From Amblyornis subalaris (lineage: Eukaryota > Chordata > Aves > Passeriformes > Ptilonorhynchidae), in assembly GCA_018881555.1 (NCBI GenBank), contig JACAXG010000121.1:2479858-2543857 (forward strand): a stretch of DNA of 64,000 nucleotides, given 5' to 3'. The notes below the pieces were generated by a model. It did no database searches and was not told the DNA's origin. It worked only from the letters and a program-made list of their open reading frames with translations. Of the stretch, positions 50,501 to 61,900 are shown in pieces (position 1 is the stretch's first letter; every line of letters begins with the position of its first letter). The position numbers and the translations under genes are program-made.

Positions 50501-51463
50501 TTCTGTTGGTTTTCTCCTCTTCATCTCCTGGAAGGGGTGGTTTTGGATCCAGGCAGGATTCCCAGCCAGCCCTCACTCCAAAGAATTCTGCCAGCTTTCA
50601 GAGTGACTTGTAATCGCAATGAAAACTCCTATTCACACCTCTTGGAAATATTGGTTTAGGCTGTTCAGCTGAGGATGAGTGAAACAAGGGTGAACTAATG
50701 CACATTCCCAACGACTCTCAGCTTATTACAGACAAGAATTAACTTTTGCTCAAGGAAGTGGAAATTCCCGAATATCCCCACAAATCTGTAGACTCAAGGT
50801 ATAAATCTGTCCCTGACAATACTGCTTAATCTTGAACAGTGTTCAGCCACTGCCAGACATAAAAGTGTTTTACAGGACACAGGAGGAAGAAAAAGGAGAA
50901 GAGCTGCAGCATCCAGCTCCTGGTGGACACTCTATGGACAGACTGCAGAGACACCTAAACAACACAACTGGTAATGCTTAATTTCGGGAGGTACAAGAGG
51001 GGCACCCACCTCATGGTAGATATAGAAATTACTTGGGCCTTGCCTGTGTCTAAAAGCCCGTGGAAAGACTCAGGGTTAAACACAGAAAGCAGTACAGGAA
51101 ATGCATGTCCATCTTCCTAAACACCATGGTCTTCCCTCACAAAGCCAGAGCTTGACATACAATTCAGCCACTCGTGTTACACATCCTACACATCCAGGTG
51201 CTTACAGCTCCCCTGGGAAGCACACTTCCTAGAGACTGCACTATAGTACCAGAGTAAACAATCTCTTCACGGGAGTCCTCTGCTCCTGCCACTGATGATT
51301 GATTTCAGAGATATTTCAGAACATATTTCATCTGTTTCCCAGGCAAAGCAGAAGCTGAGACAACCAAACCAAGATCAAAGGGATCAATTCAAAAGGGGTG
51401 CTAAACCAATTAACAACAGACAGGGATCTGGTTGCACTGCCAGCATTTACAGTTTTGCTGCTG
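47541..51463. other. Gene-free stretch downstream of NOBOX
   Basis: No supportable gene or element is seen. Open frames such as 49833-50156 (+) lack recognisable homology. One ambiguous base is at 48135. Confidence 0.5.
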
Positions 51464-51469
51464 TTTATT
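51464..51469 (-). terminator. NOBOX: Possible NOBOX polyadenylation signal
   Basis: TTTATT on the + strand reads AATAAA on the - strand, about 1.16 kb past the NOBOX stop. It is the first canonical hexamer I find after the stop. Weaker variants lie closer (CATAAA near 52333). Transcript ends would settle the choice. Confidence 0.35.
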
Positions 51470-52628
51470 GTTATAGTTTTACATTGAAAATAATTTTTTT
51501 CAGAAGTAATTCAAGGCTAGCAAACATCAAACCACTGGTGGACTTCCAATGACACTTATTTTGCTGTCTGGAGTCCCTAAAATTAGATGTAGTTGCTGGA
51601 GCTCCTCCTCCTGTTTTGCATACATCTTATTCTTCCTGGGCTCTCTTCCCATGTATTCCAGGATAGCAGCCATACCTTCTGACTCTTGCATGATCTGGAA
51701 TTTTCACCCATGGGACTCTGGTTCCTGTATCAGCTCTTTCCTGTCTGTGGGCTCATCAAGATTAGAATTTGTTAAAAAGAATAAAGGCAGGAGATTTGCA
51801 AAAAAAAAAGACAGACCAAGAACTTGTATTGAGTGAAATTTCCCTGCTTTTTTCTTCAGCAAGAAAATAATCATGGCAACAAGAAAAAAATTATAACTGA
51901 AAAAAGAAATTAAAAAGTGCATCTGTTGCAAATAATATTATTCTTGTCTCTCTTTTTGACTCTTCTTATTTTCCAGAGTTTAAAATGGCCATGATTCCTC
52001 TTCCTTCGTCTTTTTTTCTCAGAGTGCAGCATCAGTCATTAGTTTCTTCTTTAGTTTCTGCAAAAAAACCCAAACAGATTCATAAGAAAATGTGATCTCA
52101 CATGCCAGAAAATACCCTGAATTTTTCAATTGTTTTATATTTCAAAATTAGACACACATCCCCACACACACCTCCAAGGAATATTTAAGGCATATGACAC
52201 CTTTCAACAATTGTAGAGTAAGGTAATTTTGTTTCCAAAATAAAAGCCAGAGAATGGAAATCCAAATAGAAAGCTCTCCCTTCCCTTCCCCTTCCCCCTT
52301 CTTGCTGAAGAAGTTCTGCCTTGAAGAGAGGTGTTTATGTCCCTGGAAATCTCAGAAATAATCAGTTCTGTGTAGCCATACAGCTCACAACAGACGATGT
52401 CTGAGAGAGCACGGAACTCTGCCATCTATTTTACTGACTTTTATGTTCCCATTTCTAAAAGCAGATGAATTTAAGAACTAGGTATAGGATAATGGGATCT
52501 GTCTCAGACAGCAGCTCAGAAAAAAATTCATGCCAGAGTTTTGATCCTGCATTCAGGGAAACTACTGCTGTCTTGGAACTCTTTCCTTACCTGCCCCTCC
52601 TCCTCCAAAAACCCAGTCAGCTGGCCTT
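51470..52628 (-). other. NOBOX: Probable NOBOX 3' UTR
   Basis: AT-rich sequence with several T and A runs lies between the NOBOX stop codon and the first canonical polyadenylation hexamer. Its extent is inferred only from that hexamer. Confidence 0.35.
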
Positions 52629-52945
52629 TCAGTTACCAACAACAACAGTCTCTCCTTTCTTGCTGCTGCTCTCTACGTCCTCTTTTTCAGCCAGCAATGC
52701 CAACTCGGGCTCTGTTTGGTAGCTCTGGTATGAACTCTGGTCTGGTGGTGTCACTCCCTTTTGTTTTCCAGGCTGTGGCATGGATTCCAATGCTGTTCCA
52801 CTGGGCACTTGAAGATATGGCTCTGTGAAGTACTGTCCTCCTGCCATGCTAGAAAATGGCATCTGGGAGTGCAACTGATCCGAGAACAGAGCTCCCTGCA
52901 TGTAGAAATCACTCCAGGGCACAGCTGGATAGGCAGTGATGCCTG
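52629..52945 (-). CDS. NOBOX: NOBOX last coding exon
   Basis: The exon encodes the C-terminal region rich in Ser, Pro and aromatics ([16 protein letters not shown], then [14 protein letters not shown]) and ends with VVVGN and TGA at 52631-52629. The acceptor is a CAGCAG tandem site, so the exon may begin at 52945 or 52942. Both keep the frame and differ by one Ala. Confidence 0.88.
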
Positions 52946-55900
52946 CTGAGGGAAAAGCCACAAAGAAAAGACGGAATAATGAAACTAATGGAAGCATGTC
53001 TATGTAAAAGGTGTGTGTGTGTTGTGCTTTGCTCAGTGCAAACCCAGTATTACAGCAAAGCAGACACCACACATGTATGAAAGTTCACTTTGCTGTTTAC
53101 ACTGCAGTGTATTTATTCAAAACATAGCTCTTAGGAGGAAAAGTTTAGGAAGTTCACAGCATTGTTATAATCTAAAAAAACCCCGTGATGCCACTCAGCA
53201 CTGATCTTGAGTGTATGTAATGGTATTAGAGACATCCCCCAATTTTTTTTCCTCCAGTCCCATTTTCCAAGTTAGCTCTGCCAAGCATAAGCTGGATGCT
53301 TAATCTTCACTTTCATTTATAAAAGCTGCCATACAGGAAGCAGGAATGTTTGGTTAATTAATAGCTATAATTCAACTAAGCTGCTCACTTGCTTACGTGC
53401 TGAAGTAAGACACTCACAGGTGTGTCTGCCCTGACAGACTGGGTTCCTGCCCTGCACTTTGGGAATCCTAGAATGTTTTTAGGAAGAAATTCTTCCCTGT
53501 GAGGGTGCTGAGGCCCTGGCACAGGTTGCCCAGAGAAGCTCTGGCTGCCCCATCCCTGGAAGTGTCCAAGGCCAGACTGGATGGGGCTCTGAGCAACCTG
53601 GTCTAGGGGAAGGTGTCCCTGCCCATGGCAGGGGGTGTTGGAACAAGATAGTCTTTAAGGTCCCTTCCAAACCAAATAATTTCAGGATTCTGTGGACTTG
53701 GTCATCTCCACTGCATAACAGACACAGAATCCCTTCCTTGAGCAGAAGAGCCATTCCCTGCTGATTGTGCTCTGGAAAGAAGTACAGAATGAGAGAATAT
53801 CAACTCTGCCTCTGCTCCTTCAACAACCTCCCAACTTTATCAGCTTGCACCTTTACACACCCCATCACGCTCACACAACGTGCCCCAAGGAATGCAACAC
53901 ACACTTGGGCATCAAGCTATAAAAACATTTCATTTGGTGCACTCAGGCACAGCCCTCTCATTTCTGGCACTTCAGACTGAAAACCCACAGAAAATAATAA
54001 TTATGCCTTGGAAGCAGAGCGGAGCCAAGTGTGCTAGGATAGCACGGGTGCTGCCAACCTGTCCTGGACAATGTCAGCTGTGAAGAGGGGCAACAGGAGC
54101 CACTGAAGCCTGATGTGAGTCAGAGTCTGAGTCAGACTTCCCTCCCTGACAAGGTGCACAGAACTGGTACAAAAACAGCAGCATCAGCATCTGTGGTCTG
54201 ATACTCTTTATTCTTGTATGTCATAAGACAAGGGATGCAGCTCTTGGACTGTGAGCTTAATTCAACAAACCTGACAGTCCAAATAAATTAACTGCAATAG
54301 TTTACCATTCAATTATACTTGGACTGGAATAACTTCAAAATACAAAGCCTAGACACAAAACAAGATCAACAGCACCATTTTTACCCAGTTATTTTTTAGA
54401 AAATTCTGCTCAAGTGCCTCAATCTAAGTGCTGTTGCAAACTCAAATCAGAGGAAGAGAAAGAAAGAATTTGTGTCCATACTCTGTTGGCTCCTGTCTCT
54501 AGCTCTCCTTTTGTACTACTCTAAGATATGTAACATGATTTCAAACTGGTTTCTGCAGAAACCCAACAGTGAGAAGCAGGTTTTTCTCACTATCTCCAAC
54601 TATTCCATATGCTGTGGCACCTTTGCCACTTTGCACCCTTGACTCCCACCCACATACACTACAGACATGTTCATTTAGACAACAGGATGCTCCTGGAAAA
54701 GTTGGTTCTCTAGTCCAGACAAAACCTCTGCACTGCCTGACACATTCACATTTCATGCTCTTTCCACCATGTCTAGCCTGTGTAGTAACTTTGGATTCAA
54801 ATGAATGGGTAACTCAGCTCTTTAGAAAAACAAGCATACAAGTAAATGAAGTGGGGAAAAAAGGGGCACATATCTATAAATGTGTGCATGCGTATGCACA
54901 TTTCTTCTTTCTGTCCCAGTCATCAGTAAACCCACTGATCATCCTGAATGTTTCAGGGTATTTAGTTACTCCAGAGGAGCAGGGCGCTAAGATATTTCAG
55001 AAATGTACCTGAGTTTCCAGCTGGCTGCTGTGGCATGAGCAGACCCCCCATGTGGTTTGGTACATAGCCTTGTGTGGCTCCATAGGTTATGGCTCCACTG
55101 TCACCAGGGAAGGCAGGCAAAGCTGGGTGGGACTCGGGGGGTGTGGGAGGAGGGAGCTGGTCACTGGAGAGCACACTGCTGGCCAGGGGTGCTGGCAGAG
55201 GGTAGAACTGGGAGAGCTGGGACAGCTGGTAGATGCCCTCCTGGCTGCCGTACTGACAGTACGAGGTCTCTAGGTTGCCTGCAGGCTCCAGCTGCTCGGG
55301 GTAAAGGCAGGAAACTGGTGAACTCAAGCTGCAGAGAGCAAGGAGAGAAGCAATCCAGAGATTAAGGAAGGGTCAACAGCTGCAGCAACCTGTACAGGAA
55401 ACAACTGTTTTATCCCCAACCCTGACCTGACTCCAAGCCCTCCTCCCAAATGCCAGGCACAGGACAAGGGCAACAGAAGCCACTTAAGCCAAGTGCTTTC
55501 ACAGCAGGATTCTTGAACAATGGGTGTTAGTAGGGATTATCTTCCCACTCTCCAAAGCACACCCCAATGTTTGAAACACCCTCACTTTCACTTGGCAGGC
55601 ATGCAATTCTGAAAGCACTCTGAGTACAGGTATCAACTGTCTCATAGCAGGTGCCCTGTCCTATTATGCACATTACACAGCTTTTCATACTCCATTTAAA
55701 GGATATTGTCACTCTTGCATCTCACTTTTCACTTATGCTCCCACCTAATTCCTTGTCCCATGTCCCACCTTCACCCTCCCAAGGCTTCTCCCAGGATCCA
55801 CTTTTTTCATCTCCCTCAAAGACACTCTCATCTGTTCCTACCCTTGGTTCTGGATGCTGTAACCGAAGGCTTCCCCCGAGCCGCTTTCCTGACTGGACAA

Positions 55901-58900
55901 GCTGCATTCAGTGCTGGGAGTGTCCAGCACCAATGGAGCACTGTGGCTGTGGGGGCTGAAGGGCAGGTTGGCCCTGCGGATGGGAGGAGGGCTGGGAAGC
56001 CTCGGGAAGCACTCCATGCTGCTGGAACTGACGGGGAGCTGCGGCAGCACCTGGGTCTGAACTGCCTCACAGGATGCCACCATTTCTGCCACCAAGGAGG
56101 CTGTGAATAAAGAGAGACTGTCACACTGCACTGTCACACCCGGAATTGGCAGGAGCAAGCACAGGGAACGTCAAGAGAAGCAGACAGAAGAGCAAGATGC
56201 CAGAGAACGAGTGGACATTAGCTGATGGGAATAAAAGCAAATGATTACCAGCATTGCTGTTGAAGAGCAAAAGGGAGTAGCAGCAAGCTCTCTGGAACAC
56301 AGGATGATGTTTATCGGTTAAATAAAATTACCTTCATGATTTCGCTATCTTTATTCAGCTCTCAAGAAGGCAGCCAAATGAAGCAAAATACTTCCTGGAA
56401 AAAAGCCAGGAACAATCCCCCAATCATATTCCATTTCTACTGTCCTCTGGGAGGAATGTGCTGCACAGATCACCCTTCTGAAAAAATCAACCGTGGTTTG
56501 AAAGAAACAAAACTGTGCCTTTACAAATCCACAGTCTAGGCCATTTTGAAATACATTTTCGCTCCTGCTTTGGCCTCTGATGATTCATGCCAAAACCAAA
56601 AATTAAAAAAGTAGATGTGTCAGCTGAAAGGTCCTTGGGAAAAAGAAGCTTGGAGATGGAAAAGGAAACCAACACCTTTTGGTTCCTAGAATCTTGTTTT
56701 GTGACCTGTCTCCTCAGTCACTGCTGGTAAAGGAGAGAGGAACAGTTTCCTACAGAACAGCCTCTGTGGAAAGAGGACAATAGAGGAAATTAAAGGTCAG
56801 AATCACATATGCTGGTGATCCAGAGTAACAACTATACACAGACGTTCAAAAAGCTTGGGCATAATGCAAGATAACAAGTTTCTCTTTTATTATGGCAATT
56901 AGCAAATTATTTCACTCTTCACCAGTGTATCCATCAAGTGTGCAGGAAGCTGAAACGATTTTTCAAGTCTAGCTAGGCTGAACCAGCACAAGGATGAGCA
57001 AGAGAAGAGAAAATATCCCCAGCTGTTCAGGTGAAGTTGGTCTACTCCCACACATGGTAAAGCTTTCAGGGAAAGCCAGTAGCAGGGAGAGTTTACAGCT
57101 GTACTTCAGCCTTGCAAGCATAGAGAGTAACATCAAATGCACTCCACCAGGTGCGAATCAAAGGCCTTAAGCACAAAACCTAAATATAAAGTTGCCACAG
57201 CAAGCATTAGCAGGCTTTAGAGAATTTTGGAATGCATGTCCAGAGAGCTGATGAGGAGATTCCACTTCAACATCTCGCAGCACCATTTCTCAGGTTCCCT
57301 AGTGTGCTGTGCAATTCTGTCTCTCTTATTGCATCTCCCCACATTCCATTTTTTCCAACTCTCTGCAATTATGGAGAGAGGGAATCATGATGTTTCAATA
57401 AAAACTTTTCAAGTTGGATGGCCCTATTTCTAGGCAAGCTTTGTTTTCTGAACAAGGATGCTGAATGAATTCAATTCACATTGTCTTTCATTTTCCTTCT
57501 GTTTCATTTTTTGCTTTCATTCTTAGAAAGAAGTCTGCCTGTACAACGGTAGATCACAAAAAAACCCGAAGTTTCATTCCCCATAGCTGTGTTATCCTGC
57601 ATCCAGTAAGGCAAAACTGCGACTGGAGCTTTGCAGATGATTGTGCCAGGCAGATCTCTCTTCTACAGAGACTTTCTACACCTACTATCAGTCTCTTCCC
57701 CCACAGAGTGCACTAACTTAGGTCTCTACTCTGCCCAGGAACCAATTCTCCCACAACTTGTAGCAATGTAATTTTTAAGACTTCTGCCTTCTGTCTGAGT
57801 TAACAAATTTGGAGGGCAGGGTGGGTTTCATAAACAAAGGGAACATGTGGCTCATTACACAGACCTTATTCCTCCCTCCCCTCAGGAACCAGGTCTAAAA
57901 CCAATCACCAAAGCTCACAGTTTGCGTGCACTAGCAAAGCATGCCTCTTTTCTGAAAAGTGACTTAGAAAAGGCACTTTTTTTCCCAAACAGATCTGTAT
58001 CTGGGAAGGGTTTACCAGCCTTAGATGAAACACATACATTTCATTACTTCTTGCCCAGCATGATTTAAAGAGAACAAGGGGAAGCTTGTTCCCTCACACA
58101 GACCTAGTGGAATGAAGTACACTCTCGTTTTCACACATCCCTATCACCAAAGACACAGGGGTTTCACACAAGCAGAGGAAGCCTGTGTTTCCCAAAAGCT
58201 GGAAGCATGCACAGCAAATGCAATAGCTGGCAGTCAGCAGCAGGCTGAAAGGACTCCAGCAGTAAAAACCAAACTATCTCTCATTTTCCACACACCCACT
58301 TCTCTCTCAGGGACAGTCACTTGCCCTTTTTCTTCTTTATACATTGNACCAAGAATTCAGATGGGGCCTTTCTTTCCTATCAGAAAGATTGCTTGTGTTT
58401 TCCACATGGAGAGTTGCATCTCAGTGTGCAGATCCCCCAGAAAGAAATGGCTCAATACCGAGGACAAGATCAAGATCCTGAATGAAACTTTACTTCTCTA
58501 ACAGACATATCTTAGAGGGGAAATGGATTCAAACTGGAAGAGAGGAAGTTTAGATTAGATATCAGGAAGAAGCTCTCTGCTGTGAGGGTGCTGAGGCCCT
58601 GGCACAGGTTGCCCAGAGAAGCTCTGGCTGCCCCATCCCTGAAGTGTGCAAGGCCAGACTGGATGGCGCTCTGAGCAACCTGGGCTAGTGGAAGGTGTCC
58701 CTGCCCATGGCAGGGGGGTGGAATGATGAGGGCTTTAAGGCTCCTTCCAACCAAAACCATTCTGTGATTCCCTGATATTCTCTCTTGACTAAAAAGTGTG
58801 TATGCAGATGTACTTTAGGAACTTTAGAGGTTCCTAAAGCATAGAAATCTGAGGATATTTGGGTTGTTTTCCTTAAATGAAGTGTTTTTCAAAACCTTGG

Positions 58901-61900
58901 CATCTATCTAATTAAATACAGGGCTCAACAGACTACACCACTTCATCACTCTGGAAAGCAGTGAATTATTCAAACACTTTGGCCATATTTACTCTGCTGC
59001 AAGAAGTGGAAAAACTGCAGCTAACTGAATTACAGACCTATAAGTTAAACAGGTCATTGGATTGACTAAAGTAGCCCTTGCCTTGCGAGGATGACAGGCA
59101 AATTCAAATGACAGAAGTACTACATTAGGTTATCAAGAAAGTATCTCAATTACATACTGTTAGCACACGTAACTATTTATTAGCATTCTAAGCTTATTGA
59201 AACAATCTTATAGTTGCTTTCTACAGTACCAAAATACTTTTAAGGTAAAAGAACTATTAAAAAATTCAAGTCATTCTTAGAAAATAAGTTGCAGTAACTG
59301 GCCTTAATACTGGTAACTAAATACTGATATATTTAGAATACAATGGGGGGAGACATGATGACATGAAATTCCACAGAATGAGTTACACTGGGAAGCAGTA
59401 AAACAGGCACAGCAGTACCCCATGTCAGCACACCTATTGCTTGGGATATCCGTCCCTAAGGAAGTGCTGAAGTCCTCATTACTTCGGAAATCTTCTCATA
59501 TTGTGCCAACTTGGAAATGTAAACATATCTAGGAAATGCTTTAGGGAGCATTCCTGACTCTAGGGAATGCCCTGGTAGTGCACGCATCAATAAACAATTG
59601 AGCAAATCCTCTCTCTTTCGTTGCCATCTATCTTAAAACACAGCTCAGGTAGAAAACTGGTTGAACAGCACACCCCACTGGCTGAATTCCACTGCAACAG
59701 CGATTAAATTCAGCACTCAGCTTTGGAACTCAGCTACTCTTGCTCCCTTGATGGAAACTTGCACTGTCTGGAGAAGTCAAGGAACCCCCTTTGGACATTT
59801 AAAGGTATGGGGTACCTGAGGGAGCCTCTACAACACCCACAGTCCTTACAGTGCACCTTCTCCACACAGCTCACTCGACTCGGGTTGTAGCCAGAATGTT
59901 TCCATCTAAACCAGAATATGGGATGCGTGTATCTGCCAAGGAGAACATCAGAACGGGAACAATACTCTCCTCATCATTTAGAGCAGCAGGACCAGTGCCA
60001 AACAGCTATTATGGAAGAATGCCCTGGTCACTTCTGAATTCATATTCAGAATTCCTTGCTGGCTTGTGCTAGGATAAGAACAAGCACTGCAAATTTGTCT
60101 TCCGAATTAGCACAGAGGCACCACCACGCTGGTACATAAGTGGCAGAGACTCCTCTAGCAGAAAGCTGCTATACCTAGAATCACAGAATCACAGGAGGGT
60201 TTGGGTTGGAAGGGACCTTAAAGACCATCTCATTCCAAACCCCTGCCATGGCCAGGGACACCTTCCACTATCCCAGGTTGCTTCAAGCCCTGTACAACCT
60301 GGCCTCGAACACTTCCAGGGATGGGGAAGCCACAACTTGTCTGTGCCAGTGCCTCTCCACCCTCACAGAAGAATTTCTTTCTAACCTAAATTTCCCCTCT
60401 TTCGGTTTGAAGCCATTCCCTCTTGTCCTATCACTACAGTTCCTGATGAAAAGTACCTCTCCAGTTTCTCCATAGCCCCTTCAGACAGCAGAAGGTTCCT
60501 CCGAGGTCTCCACACAACCTTCCCTTCTCCAGGCAGAACAGCCCCAACTTTCTCAGCCTGTGGAGTTACTTGGTGTCACTTTCTGCACTCGTGGCATAAG
60601 GCTCTCACATGGCACTTCCTGAAGCATTTGGGAACCTCCCGACTCCACCAGCTGATGCTGTAGCTGTGCAAACACTTGTGCTGCTGGGGTTCTCACCTGA
60701 GGCAGGGGCTGCAGGATGTGTGCTGAGCAGGCTGGAGGAGTTCCCAGCTCCAATGTCTCCTTCCAGCATGGCAGGCTTGTCACCAGCAGCATCAGGCAAC
60801 AGAGTCATGGGCAGAGGAGGTGCCCTGGAGGCAGACACAAAGGTGTGAACATGGACCAGACGACAACGCAGGGCATTATGATCAAACATACACTCTTCTA
60901 TTCTACAATAGGTAGATCCTACATCACTAGCAGGTGGAAAGGGAAAGCACTGGCTGACTACAAGGAATGCTGTACCAACAGTATTTGGGGAAGCAGCCCC
61001 AGGTCACTAGTTTAGGGCAGGCAGCAGGGACAGTGCAATGCGTAAGTCAAGTAGCCTCCAATCTTTCACTTAATTTTTCCTCTTTTCATTCTGTTTCCTT
61101 CATAAGAGGACACTTGCTCCAGAGTGCCGTAAGTACATCCCTATGGAGACTAATTTCTTCCCTCACACATTCACTATCCCTTGGAAGACCATCTATCCTC
61201 TCATATACTCCCTTTCCCCCCCCATTAATGTCCCCTGCTCACATATGAAAGGTGTTACCTTGTATTTCTTCAAAGAAGCCCATGACTTTGTATGACTGAT
61301 CTGAGGAAGCGGCATTTCCATCACCAAGTGAAAATCCATGGAAATGGAAAGCAGNGGTGGGAGAACTGGGTTAAAAGAATTCCCAAGTACACCCAAAGCA
61401 CCTGGTCGATGCACTCACAGAAACTAAAATACAAAGGGGTGATTCCACAGACTTCTCTGTCTCATCCGTTGCTCTCTACTTGACTTCAGTCAGAGCGTTT
61501 TCAACAGTTTTATTTCAAAACAGTGCTACAGGTTAATCAAAAGTACTTTTGAAAGGGTCCACTACAATTTTCCCAGAAATCTGACAGGCTACAGAGGTCC
61601 AACTCAATGGTCAGCTCTTAAGTGTTTAAATGTAAAGGAAAAATGGCAAAGGGAAATAAAATTTGATTCATTAGGTATCAGTTGTGGAGAAATAAGAAAA
61701 CAGAGTAAGTCCCTCACCCATAACCATCTGAACCAAAGGGGACCGACAGAGCTGATGATGTTGGATATTTTGTGTTGCCTTTCGCACTCAACTTCTCCAA
61801 TTTCCGCCACTTTGCCCTGCGATTCTGAAACCAGACCTGCAAAACGGAAAGGAAGGATGCATTCAGGCAGAAAACTATCTCCACGTGGGGACACTGGAAA

